Under the pieces are notes generated by a model. It was not told the origin of the DNA and made no database searches. It saw only the letters and a program-made list of their open reading frames with translations. A program made the position numbers and the translations under genes. Below are positions 10,754 to 17,722 of a DNA stretch of 64,000 nt, in pieces. The DNA is taken from assembly GCA_965279075.1 (NCBI GenBank), contig CBDIHI010000010.1:604992-668991 (forward strand), in the 5' to 3' direction. Positions within the stretch are counted from its first letter, which is position 1. Every line of letters starts with the position of its first letter. The DNA is from SZAS-79 sp965279075 (GTDB taxonomy: Bacteria; Pseudomonadota; Gammaproteobacteria; Burkholderiales; SG8-39).

Positions 10754-10860
10754 GGGTCCGGTGCGGGGGAAAACCACCATTGTCCCATGCAGGCCCTTCT
10801 GCACGCCAGATTCGCCCCGCAGCGCGGTAAAATGCCTGTCCCAACATTTCCCTGACGATC

Positions 10861-12069
10861 ATGACCGCCTCCCTGCTTGCCCGCGTCGAGATGGCGCCCC
10901 GCGACCCGATCCTTGGCCTCACCGAGCAATACAACGCCGACAAGAACCCCAAAAAGGTCAACCTCGGCATCGGCGTGTACACGGACGAGAACGGCAAGGT
11001 GCCCCTGCTCGAGTGCGTGCGCACGGCGGAAACCCAGCTCCTGGCGCAGGCTGCTCCGCACAGCTACCTGCCGATCGACGGCCTGGCGGCTTATGACCGG
11101 GCGGTGCAGTCGCTGGTGTTCGGCGCGGACTCCGCCGCCGTCAAGGAAGGACGCACGCTGACGATCCAGGCCCTTGGCGGCACCGGCGGCCTCAAGGTCG
11201 GTGCGGACTTCCTGCACCTCGTGGCCCCGGAGGCCGGCGTCTGGATCAGCGACCCGAGCTGGGAGAACCACCGCGCGCTGTTCGAGAACGCGGGATTCAA
11301 GGTGCAGACCTACCCGTACTACGACGCAAAGACCCATGGCGTGAATTTCCCCGCCATGCTCGACGGGCTCAGCAAGCTGCCGTCCGGCTCGATCGTCGTG
11401 CTGCACGCCTGCTGCCACAACCCCACCGGTGTGGACCTCACGGCTGAGCAATGGGACTCGGTCATCAAGGTCGCCGTCGCGCGGGACCTCGTGCCCTTCC
11501 TCGACATCGCCTACCAGGGATTCGGCGACGGCATCGACGCCGACGGCGTCGCGGTGCGCCGCTTCGCGGAGGCCGGCCTGCCCGTCTTCGTGTCGAACTC
11601 CTTCTCCAAGTCGTTCTCCCTCTACGGGGAGCGCGTGGGCGCCACCAGCATCGTGACACGGAGCGCCGACGAGGCCGCGAAGGTGCTGAGCCAGATCAAG
11701 CGCCTCGTGCGCACGAACTACTCCAACCCGCCCTCGCACGGCGGGCACGTTATCGCCAAGATCCTGTCGACCCCGGAACTGCGCGCGCTGTGGGAGAAGG
11801 AGCTTGCCGCGATGCGCGACCGCATCCGCACCATGCGCGCGCTGCTGGTCGAGAAGATCCACGCCCGCGTGCCGGGGGCGGATTTCAGCTTCATCCTGCG
11901 CCAGAAGGGCATGTTCTCGTATTCCGGGCTCACCAAAGAGCAGGTCGTGCGCATGCGCGACGAATTCGGTGTCTACGCGATCGAGAGCGGCCGGATCTGC
12001 GTCGCGGCGCTGAATGCGGGGAATATCGACTACGCGGCGGACACCGTGGCCAAGGTCATCGCCAAGTAA
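10861..12069 (+). CDS. tyrB: Aromatic/aspartate aminotransferase (class I, TyrB-like)
   Basis: This PLP enzyme moves amino groups between aromatic or dicarboxylic amino acids and 2-oxo acids in the cytoplasm. The 402-residue protein shows the gamma-subclass (AspC/TyrB) features: NLGIGVYTDENGK near residue 34, HNPTGVD, and Lys250 in SNSFSKSFSLYGERVGA, which forms the Schiff base. TyrB versus AspC specificity is inferred only loosely, so the symbol is tentative. It is read divergently from uvrB, with a possible TAAAAT -10 at 10827. The ORF ends 60 bases before tRNA-Asn. Confidence 0.88.
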   Translation: MTASLLARVEMAPRDPILGLTEQYNADKNPKKVNLGIGVYTDENGKVPLLECVRTAETQLLAQAAPHSYLPIDGLAAYDRAVQSLVFGADSAAVKEGRTLTIQALGGTGGLKVGADFLHLVAPEAGVWISDPSWENHRALFENAGFKVQTYPYYDAKTHGVNFPAMLDGLSKLPSGSIVVLHACCHNPTGVDLTAEQWDSVIKVAVARDLVPFLDIAYQGFGDGIDADGVAVRRFAEAGLPVFVSNSFSKSFSLYGERVGATSIVTRSADEAAKVLSQIKRLVRTNYSNPPSHGGHVIAKILSTPELRALWEKELAAMRDRIRTMRALLVEKIHARVPGADFSFILRQKGMFSYSGLTKEQVVRMRDEFGVYAIESGRICVAALNAGNIDYAADTVAKVIAK

Positions 12070-12088
12070 CCCGGGAATGGCCCGGGGA

Positions 12089-12117
12089 TTGCCCGGGCGC
12101 CCGAAATTTCGTAAAAT
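12089..12117 (+). promoter_or_regulatory. Putative promoter of tRNA-Asn
   Basis: TTGCCC (12089-12094) and TAAAAT (12112-12117) are separated by 17 bases and place transcription start near 12124, six bases before the mature tRNA. The GC-rich bases just downstream (ACGGGC) resemble a discriminator typical of stable RNA genes. Confidence 0.5.
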
Positions 12118-12129
12118 GACGGGCTCCGT

Positions 12130-12204
12130 TCCCCGATAGCTCAGCGGTAGAGCGTCGGACTGTTAATCCGCAGGTCCCTGGTTCGATCCCAGGTCGGGGA
12201 GCCA
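12130..12204 (+). tRNA. tRNA-Asn (anticodon GTT)
   Basis: The 75-base gene folds as a full cloverleaf. The acceptor arm TCCCCGA pairs with TCGGGGA, the D arm holds AGCTCAGCGGTAGAGC, and the anticodon loop is CTGTTAA with anticodon GTT. The T arm is CCTGGTTCGATCCCAGG. Discriminator G at 12201 is followed by an encoded CCA tail at 12202-12204. The tRNA lies alone between tyrB and the FHA-cyclase gene; no integrase or attachment-site repeat is seen next to it. Confidence 0.96.
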
Positions 12205-12212
12205 AGTATTAC

Positions 12213-12242
12213 AAGGGCTTAGTCGCGAGACTAGGCCCTTTT
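12213..12242 (+). terminator. Intrinsic terminator after tRNA-Asn (probably bidirectional)
   Basis: A 12-base stem (12213-12224 with 12229-12240, one G-T wobble) closes a GCGA tetraloop and runs into TTTT. Read on the other strand the hairpin is followed by T-poor sequence but still lies just past the stop of the convergent cyclase gene at 12259, so it may end both transcripts. Confidence 0.75.
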
Positions 12243-12258
12243 CATTTGCAGGCCCGGC

Positions 12259-13245
12259 TCAGTGCTGGGTGCGCTCCACGATGAAGCGCAGCGGGTCGCA
12301 CTCCTCGGTGATGTCGGACACCGAATGGCCGAAGCAGATGACGCCCTGTCCGCTCAGCAGGATCTGGCTGCGCCGGATCAGGCTCTCGCCCGCGCCTTTG
12401 AACGAGACGAAGGTGCCGTTGAGGCTCTTGTCGGAATAGAAGAACCCGCCGTTGCGGTACTCGATGATGCCGTGGTTGCGCGACGCCTGCGGCGAGCCGA
12501 TCAGCACGTCCGAACCGGGGTCCCGGCCGATCGCAAAATGCTTCGCTTCGGGTCCAGCTATCCATTGCCGCTTGCCCAGTGCCAGCACGAGGCGGGTGCT
12601 GGCGACGTGGAGCGTGCTCGGCGTGGCCTCGGTCACCGTGACGTCCTCGTCCGCCGACTCGCGCCAAGCGATCTCCTCGACCTGCATCTCGTCGCGCTTG
12701 CCGCGGATGTCCAGCATACCGAGGGGGCGCATCGAGCGGCGCACGAGCGCAGATATGCCCGGGGCGCTGGCAGTCGACGTGAGGATCTGCCCCTGCTTCG
12801 CGTACGCGCACAGGCGGCTCGCCACGTTCACCGCATCGCCGAACACGTCCCCTGCGCGCTCGATGAACGCGCCGGCATGGAAACCCACGTGCATTCCCAG
12901 CGCCACGCCGCCCTGCGGGACGCAGGCGTCCACGGCTTGCAGCAGATCGCAGGACGCCTTCGCCGCGGAATCGGCGTCGGGCATCACCGCGAGGATCTCG
13001 TCGCCCAGCGTCTTTACGACGCGCCCGCCATTTGCACGCACCGCATCGCCGGCAACGCCGAGCAGCATGTCGATCACCGTGCGCGCCTGCTTGTCGCCGA
13101 GCTTTTCGTGCAGCAGCATGCTCTTGCTGACGTCGGCGAACAGGATCGCCTTGCTGGCCCCGACCCGCGCGGGCTTGGGGAGGGTGATGTCGGGGCTTGC
13201 CCCCACCAGCCCACCGGTCTTGACCTGCTTGGATGTCGCGAACAC
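12259..13245 (-). CDS. Class III adenylate cyclase with C-terminal FHA domain
   Basis: The 328-residue protein has an N-terminal class III cyclase domain (about 30-200) and a C-terminal FHA domain (about 235-315, IGRDPGSDVLIG...SLNGTFVS). Metal-binding Asp38 (ILFADVSKS) and Asp82 (VVKTLGDEI) are present. The lysine in VVKTLGDE and the aspartate in DVFGDAVNVASRL are the adenine-type specificity residues, so cAMP is the predicted product. FHA domains bind phosphothreonine, which would couple activity to Ser/Thr kinases. GTG 13245 is preferred over an upstream ATG at 13332 because AAGGGG lies 7 bases before it. There is no membrane segment. Confidence 0.85.
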   Translation of the reverse strand: MFATSKQVKTGGLVGASPDITLPKPARVGASKAILFADVSKSMLLHEKLGDKQARTVIDMLLGVAGDAVRANGGRVVKTLGDEILAVMPDADSAAKASCDLLQAVDACVPQGGVALGMHVGFHAGAFIERAGDVFGDAVNVASRLCAYAKQGQILTSTASAPGISALVRRSMRPLGMLDIRGKRDEMQVEEIAWRESADEDVTVTEATPSTLHVASTRLVLALGKRQWIAGPEAKHFAIGRDPGSDVLIGSPQASRNHGIIEYRNGGFFYSDKSLNGTFVSFKGAGESLIRRSQILLSGQGVICFGHSVSDITEECDPLRFIVERTQH

Positions 13246-13538
13246 TTGGTTTCCCCTTGGCCGGGTCCGCGCTTCTCCCCTCGCGCTGCGCCCGGCGACG
13301 AACTGCTTTGGCCTCGGTTCGATTCTCGGCACTCATGCCCGGGGGTTCAAACACTTTCTGACAACTTTGGTGACGCAGTCGACACTTCCCCTCAAAAAGA
13401 CCTTAACGTGCTCGTGGAATAGTTCCGGTTCGGCAATGTGAGCCATTAACCTGACTCACCTGTCAGGACCGTTGAGTACAATCCGTACCAGACCCGCGAA
13501 TCTGCGGGCAGAGAGAAAACACGGAACAAGGAGACAAC
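13246..13538. promoter_or_regulatory. Divergent intergenic region with an inverted repeat
   Basis: This region separates the cyclase from a Bug receptor gene and holds no supported gene. CCTGAC and GTCAGG (13450-13455, 13462-13467) form a perfect six-base inverted repeat. A TACAAT -10-like element lies at 13477-13482, placing the repeat where a repressor or activator of the rightward gene would bind. The -35 is poor, so this is tentative. AAGGAG at about 13529 is the ribosome-binding site of the receptor gene. Confidence 0.35.
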
Positions 13539-14510
13539 ATGCATTTGCTCAGAGCCATGCTCGCCGGGATTGCGCTCGCCAGTTCCACGGCCGCCTTCGC
13601 GCAAGCCTTTCCCACGCACTCCGTTGCGATCGTCGTGCCCTTCTCGGCAGGCGGACCGACCGACACCATCGCCCGCATCATGGCCGAGCGGATGACCCGC
13701 GCACTGGGCCAGACCGTGGTGGTGGAAAACACGACCGGGGCGGGAGGCAGCATCGGCGTGGGTCGTGTGGTGCGCTCGAAGAACGACGGCTATACGCTGG
13801 GCATCGGCCACATCGGCACGCACGTCGTGAACGGCGCGATCTACCAGCTGCCGTACGACCTGCTGGCCGACCTGTCGCCGATCGCCATGATCGCGAGCAA
13901 CCCGCAGCTGGTGACCGCCAAGAACGCGATTCCCGCCAAGGACCTCAAGGAACTGGTGGCATGGATCAAGGCCAATGCTTCCAAGGTGTCGATCTCGACC
14001 GGCGGTGCGGGCACGCCTTCGCACGTGAGCGGCGTGTACCTCTCGAAAGTGATCGGCGAGCAACTGCAGATCGTGCACTACCGCGGCTCGGCGCCCGCGA
14101 TGCAGGACGTGATCGCCGGCCACGTCGACATGATTTTCGACCAGGCGGCGAGCGCCCTGCCGCACGTGCGCGCGGGCAAGGTCCGCGCATTTGCCGTCAC
14201 GCAAAAAACCCGTCTTGCCGCGGCCCCGGACATCCCGACAGTCGATGAAGCTGGCCTGCCCGGGTTCTACATGGCCGTCTGGCACGGTGTCTGGGCACCC
14301 AGGGACACCCCGGCACCGGTGATCGCGAGGATCAATGCGGCAATCGTCGAGTCGCTGGCCGACCCCGCCACGCGTGGCCGGCTCGGCGACCTGGGGCAGG
14401 AGATCCCGCCCCGCGAGCAGCAGACCCCGCAGGGCCTCGGCGCGCACCACAAGGCCGAGATCGAGAAATGGTGGCCGCTGGTCAAGGCGGCCGGCGTGAA
14501 GGCGGAGTAG
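13539..14510 (+). CDS. Bug/TctC-family periplasmic solute receptor
   Basis: Bug receptors capture carboxylates or amides for tripartite transporters. The 323-residue protein has an AQA-type signal peptide (cleavage after about residue 22), then the family opening FPTHSVAIVVPFSAGGPTD. The YDL.ADLSPIAMI segment and a VHYRGSAPAMQDVIAGHVDM loop are also typical. It is an orphan: no TctA/TctB membrane subunits are nearby, as is usual for this expanded betaproteobacterial family. The ligand cannot be predicted. It converges with the photoreceptor operon, the two stop codons lying 6 bases apart around a TAGCCCGGGCTA palindrome. Confidence 0.9.
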   Translation: MHLLRAMLAGIALASSTAAFAQAFPTHSVAIVVPFSAGGPTDTIARIMAERMTRALGQTVVVENTTGAGGSIGVGRVVRSKNDGYTLGIGHIGTHVVNGAIYQLPYDLLADLSPIAMIASNPQLVTAKNAIPAKDLKELVAWIKANASKVSISTGGAGTPSHVSGVYLSKVIGEQLQIVHYRGSAPAMQDVIAGHVDMIFDQAASALPHVRAGKVRAFAVTQKTRLAAAPDIPTVDEAGLPGFYMAVWHGVWAPRDTPAPVIARINAAIVESLADPATRGRLGDLGQEIPPREQQTPQGLGAHHKAEIEKWWPLVKAAGVKAE

Positions 14511-14516
14511 CCCGGG

Positions 14517-15806
14517 CTATTCCTCCTCCAGCCCCTTGACGCACACACGGTCGCGGCCCCCGGACTTCGCCGAATACAACGCCTCGTCGGCACGCTGCAG
14601 CATCGATTCGAACGACTCGACCTTTTCGGCGGCGCACACGCCGAAACTCGACGTAAACCGGATCTCGCTTCCTTCGTAGTCGATTGAAAGCGCCTTGATC
14701 TTGAGTCGCAGCTTCTCGGCCAGGGCCACCGCGCCTTCCAGGTGCGTGCCGGGAAGGATCACGACGAATTCCTCCCCGCCCAGGCGGGCGAACACGTCCG
14801 CGCCCCTGATTGCGGAAGACACCATCCCGGACAGCGCGACCAGGACCTTGTCGCCCGCATCGTGCCCCCAGGTGTCGTTGATGCGCTTGAAATGGTCGAT
14901 GTCGAGCATGATGACCGATAAAGGCTTGCCGCTCGTGCGATGCGCTGCAAACTCGCGCAGGCCCGCCCCCTCCAGGTGGCGGCGGTTGTAGGCGCCGGTC
15001 AAAAAGTCGGTGCTGGCCGCCGTGCGCAAGTCTTCCTCCTTCCTGCGCCGCTCGCTGATATCGCGAGTGATGAAGGCGTATCCGTCGACCTCCCCTTCGA
15101 GATTGCGCAACGGAGCAACAAGGGTATCGGCCCAGAAGCGCAAGCCGTCCTTCCGGACGCTCCATCCCTCGGTCTCTGCCGAGCCCTCCTGCGCGGCGCG
15201 TTCCAGCAGCGGCTTGACCGAGCCGGGGGCGGAGTCCTCCGCTGCGAAAAACATTCCCGCATCCCGTCCGATCGCGTCTTCGCGATCAAACCCCGTCAGC
15301 CGCCCGAGCGAGCGGTTCCAGTCGTCCAGCAGGCCCGCCTCGTCGGTCGTGTAGATGGCGTAATCGCGCACGTTCTCGAACAGCGCCTGCATACGCTGCT
15401 GGCTGCGATGCAGTTGCAGCTCGTACCTCACGGTCTTGGTGGTGTCCAGCAGGGCCACCATGAAAGCGTCGTGCTCAAGCCGGTAGATCGTGGCTGTCAG
15501 CACTAGGTCCGGCGGAGAGCTTTTCACCCGCGGGTACATGATGCGATGCTGGTCGCACACCAGGCCCGAGTCGTGCGGAAAAGCGAGTATCATGACGCGC
15601 AGCTCGGGAGCACCGACCTCGAATATCTCGAACAGGTTCTCCAGCGCCGGGCGCCTCGCGATCGGCAGGAGCAATCGCGCGATCGCGGGGTTGCTTAGAT
15701 CGATCGAGCCGTCCCGCCGAACGAGCATGAGGCCCACGGGTGCCTCGTACATGAACCGCAGCAGCCGCTCGTTCTCCTCGCGAAGCGCCTCGGCGGAATC
15801 GCTCAC
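14517..15806 (-). CDS. Diguanylate cyclase with two PAS domains (photoreceptor operon output)
   Basis: The 429-residue soluble protein has a PAS-like domain (about 15-125), a second PAS/PAC domain (about 137-253, ending FITRDISERRRKEEDL), and a GGDEF domain. The active-site motif is GGEEF (343-347), a functional variant. The product-inhibition RxxD site (Arg334-Gly-Ala-Asp337) is present five residues upstream, so it should make c-di-GMP and be feedback-controlled. No membrane segment is visible. The start is GTG 15806, overlapping the stop of the PYP gene as GTGA, so translation is coupled. It is the only catalytic output encoded in the BLUF-PYP-GGDEF operon. Confidence 0.9.
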   Translation of the reverse strand: MSDSAEALREENERLLRFMYEAPVGLMLVRRDGSIDLSNPAIARLLLPIARRPALENLFEIFEVGAPELRVMILAFPHDSGLVCDQHRIMYPRVKSSPPDLVLTATIYRLEHDAFMVALLDTTKTVRYELQLHRSQQRMQALFENVRDYAIYTTDEAGLLDDWNRSLGRLTGFDREDAIGRDAGMFFAAEDSAPGSVKPLLERAAQEGSAETEGWSVRKDGLRFWADTLVAPLRNLEGEVDGYAFITRDISERRRKEEDLRTAASTDFLTGAYNRRHLEGAGLREFAAHRTSGKPLSVIMLDIDHFKRINDTWGHDAGDKVLVALSGMVSSAIRGADVFARLGGEEFVVILPGTHLEGAVALAEKLRLKIKALSIDYEGSEIRFTSSFGVCAAEKVESFESMLQRADEALYSAKSGGRDRVCVKGLEEE

Positions 15807-16168
15807 GGCGCGCGTCTCTGCACCAGCAGATACATCCGATCATGCGTGGGGGCCTTCAGCATCCGGAGGACTACCGGCGTCGGCCTCATGCGCAAGGTGA
15901 AGACGTAGTCGACCATTGCGTCGAGTACGTCTTCCGTTTCGAAGCGCTGGGCCACGAGGTAGTTATTGGTACAGGGCGCCACATCCGTAAAGAAGTGCTT
16001 GCCGATCACGTTCCGGGGCGACAGCCCGGACAGTGCGGCTTCTGCCGCATTGTATCCAGTCACATGACCGGATTTATCCATGCGCACGATTCCAAATGTC
16101 ACCGCGTCGAGCTCGAGATCGGAGACCGAATCAATCAGGGGCAGTATGTTTTCTTGGTCGAAATTCAT
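15803..16168 (-). CDS. pyp: Photoactive yellow protein (PYP) homologue
   Basis: The 121-residue single PAS domain aligns almost end to end with Halorhodospira PYP, a blue-light sensor that attaches p-coumaric acid to a cysteine. Cys66 lies in DVAPCT, matching chromophore Cys69. Tyr39 and Glu43 in GYNAAE match Tyr42 and Glu46, which hydrogen-bond the chromophore phenolate. VIGKHFF precedes them as in PYP. Thr50 is Ser47 here and Arg52 is Leu49, so colour and kinetics may differ. It lies 24 bases downstream of the BLUF gene and overlaps the GGDEF gene by GTGA. No tyrosine ammonia-lyase is adjacent. Confidence 0.87.
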   Translation of the reverse strand: MNFDQENILPLIDSVSDLELDAVTFGIVRMDKSGHVTGYNAAEAALSGLSPRNVIGKHFFTDVAPCTNNYLVAQRFETEDVLDAMVDYVFTLRMRPTPVVLRMLKAPTHDRMYLLVQRRAP

Positions 16169-16192
16169 GGTCGCATTTGTCCTTGGTACAGG

Positions 16193-16630
16193 TCAGGGCG
16201 TGGCAAGCATTTGCCGGTAGATTGACTGCAGCAGGCTGCGTCCGACTGATTGCGGTCCTGACAGGTCCAACCCCTGCAGCCCGCTCTTCAGATAACCTTT
16301 CAGACCCGGAGTCTGGGCGGAGTCAAAGCCTTCAGGCCGGGCGAAGCCCATGCTCCAGTCGGCAAAGCTGCGCTGCGCAACGGGCGCCTCCCAGCAGACC
16401 AGGAGGCTCCTGTGGCGTCGGTCCGACGCTATCCTGTCGTAGTACAGCGAGTTGACCACCTCCTGTTCGCCCTCGATCAGCTGCAGAAATTCCCTGCGAT
16501 GGAAAAGCAGGATCCCGGTGATGCCTGCCCGCAGGTTGTACGCGCGCGAGGTCGCCAGAAGGCTTTCCAGGTCGGCTTCGCCCATATCCTGCTTCGTAGC
16601 AACGCTACTGTAGACCAGTTCACTGAGCAT
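16193..16630 (-). CDS. BLUF-domain blue-light receptor (FAD)
   Basis: BLUF proteins sense blue light with bound FAD through rearranged hydrogen bonds around a Tyr/Gln pair. In this 145-residue short BLUF protein Tyr7 (ELVYSS), Asn32 (AYNLRAGITGILL) and Gln50 (REFLQLIEGE) occupy the flavin-binding positions. Trp92 and Met94 (DWSMGF) fill the switch strand. The C-terminal about 45 residues form the usual helical cap, with no effector domain, so it acts through partners. It is first in the operon before pyp and the PAS-PAS-GGDEF gene. The ribosome-binding site is weak (GGAA). A kinase remnant lies immediately upstream. Confidence 0.92.
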   Translation of the reverse strand: MLSELVYSSVATKQDMGEADLESLLATSRAYNLRAGITGILLFHRREFLQLIEGEQEVVNSLYYDRIASDRRHRSLLVCWEAPVAQRSFADWSMGFARPEGFDSAQTPGLKGYLKSGLQGLDLSGPQSVGRSLLQSIYRQMLATP

Positions 16631-16722
16631 TCAAGTTCCCGCGTGTGATGATAGTAAATGGATCTGGCAATGAACGAAGAGTTCAAGTCTGTCGGCGGAT
16701 TACGTTCCGCAATTTTTGGGCT

Positions 16723-16890
16723 TCATTCCGGGCCTTCGGGGATCGTGCACCAGAAGGTTGCGCCCGCACCTTCCCTGCCCGTTGCCCAGACCTTTCCACC
16801 GTGGCGATCGACGATGCGCCTGACGATCGCCAGCCCCGCGCCGGTCCATTCGAACTCGCGTTCGCGATGCAACCGGCTGAATACCTTGAA
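16723..16890 (-). pseudogene. Remnant of a histidine kinase ATPase domain
   Basis: The 55 codons before a stop at 16723 read as the extreme C-terminus of a sensor kinase: FKVFSRLH, then WTGAGLAIVRRIVDRHGG (G2 box and following helix), then GATFWCTIP. The pattern FxRLH...TGxGLAIxxRIVxRHGG is typical of kinases with PAS or phytochrome input. Nothing upstream in any frame restores the N box, G1 box, phosphoacceptor or sensor domains, so only the last part survives. It is on the same strand as, and directly upstream of, the BLUF gene. It fills most of the 378-base space between BLUF and the next gene; nothing else is seen there. Confidence 0.7.
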
Positions 16891-17008
16891 TCCCTGAAGT
16901 GATACCCGCGGGAAATCTATACTTCTTTCAAGCACCGCGACTTGATCCACCGCAATCCTTGTCGTTCTTTAACTTAGTCCTGCTGTCATTGAGCTAAAGA
17001 GTCCCGCT

Positions 17009-17722
17009 TTACCAGGGATCGACCAGCAGGATCGAAAGGGGGACGCCGGAGCTGGCGTCCAGCAGGACCAACCCGTCCTTCTTCTTCGCACGCAGCGGCA
17101 GTACGCGGACGGAGTCCGGCAGGCGCCCGAGCCTTGCCAGCTCGCGTTCGATCGCCTCGGGGGCCTTAGCATGTACGGCGGCCAGGGGCTTGGCGCGTTT
17201 CAGGGCCGCAGCCGCTTCCCCCAAGTACGCAACGTAGTACTGGGGAAACCTCTGCAGGTCCTTCCCTTCGAACGATGACTCCAGGATCCGCTGCCGCTCG
17301 CGCTCGTCGCGGGGCAACACTGCGGCGACATACGCAGGCCCGTCAAGCGGCCGCCGCCTGAATCGTTCGTCCCTGGTGTCGGCCAGGTCACGCGCGCTGA
17401 TCTCGTTCGCAGGCACCAGGTCGAACCGGTCCAGCGTGAACACCAGGTAGGCCGGGCGCGCGAGGAACACGGCGAACAGGCCTCCCGCCATCGCGAGGGC
17501 CTGGACCACGATGGCCCATTTCACCTGCCGGGAGAAGACTCGCGCCGCAAAAGGCCCCGCGATCGCGGCCGCGACCGTCGCGAACATCCCGCCGCGCCCT
17601 CCCCCGCCGGCCTCGAGCAGCGGCGCCGGGTACCAGACGAACAGCGCGGCACCGAGTGCAGCCGCAGCGATCCCGGCTCCTGTGGCGAGATGAATCGCCG
17701 TACCGGAAAGACGCGCCTTAAT
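17009..17722 (-). CDS. TfpX/TfpZ-type pilin accessory-like membrane protein
   Basis: About 237 residues with several hydrophobic segments (about 10-30, 45-62, 68-90), then a hydrophilic domain rich in charged residues. The opening pattern KARLSGTAIHLATG...FVWYPAPLLEAGGG is that of TfpX/TfpZ type IV pilin accessory proteins, which help fold or stabilise a cognate pilin. No pilin gene is adjacent. No ATG, GTG or TTG gives a sensible N-terminus. The best candidate is ATT at 17722, overlapping the stop of the RND gene; the first ATG is internal. The start is therefore uncertain, and an error in the sequence is possible. Confidence 0.6.
   Translation of the reverse strand: MKARLSGTAIHLATGAGIAAAALGAALFVWYPAPLLEAGGGGRGGMFATVAAAIAGPFAARVFSRQVKWAIVVQALAMAGGLFAVFLARPAYLVFTLDRFDLVPANEISARDLADTRDERFRRRPLDGPAYVAAVLPRDERERQRILESSFEGKDLQRFPQYYVAYLGEAAAALKRAKPLAAVHAKAPEAIERELARLGRLPDSVRVLPLRAKKKDGLVLLDASSGVPLSILLVDPW

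Noticed and set aside
12130..12204. tRNA-Asn as an integration site for a genomic island
   Set aside because: No integrase, no direct repeat of the tRNA 3' end, and the downstream genes look chromosomal.
14508..14519. TAGCCCGGGCTA palindrome as a terminator
   Set aside because: No loop of useful size and no T tract; it spans the converging stop codons and may be chance.
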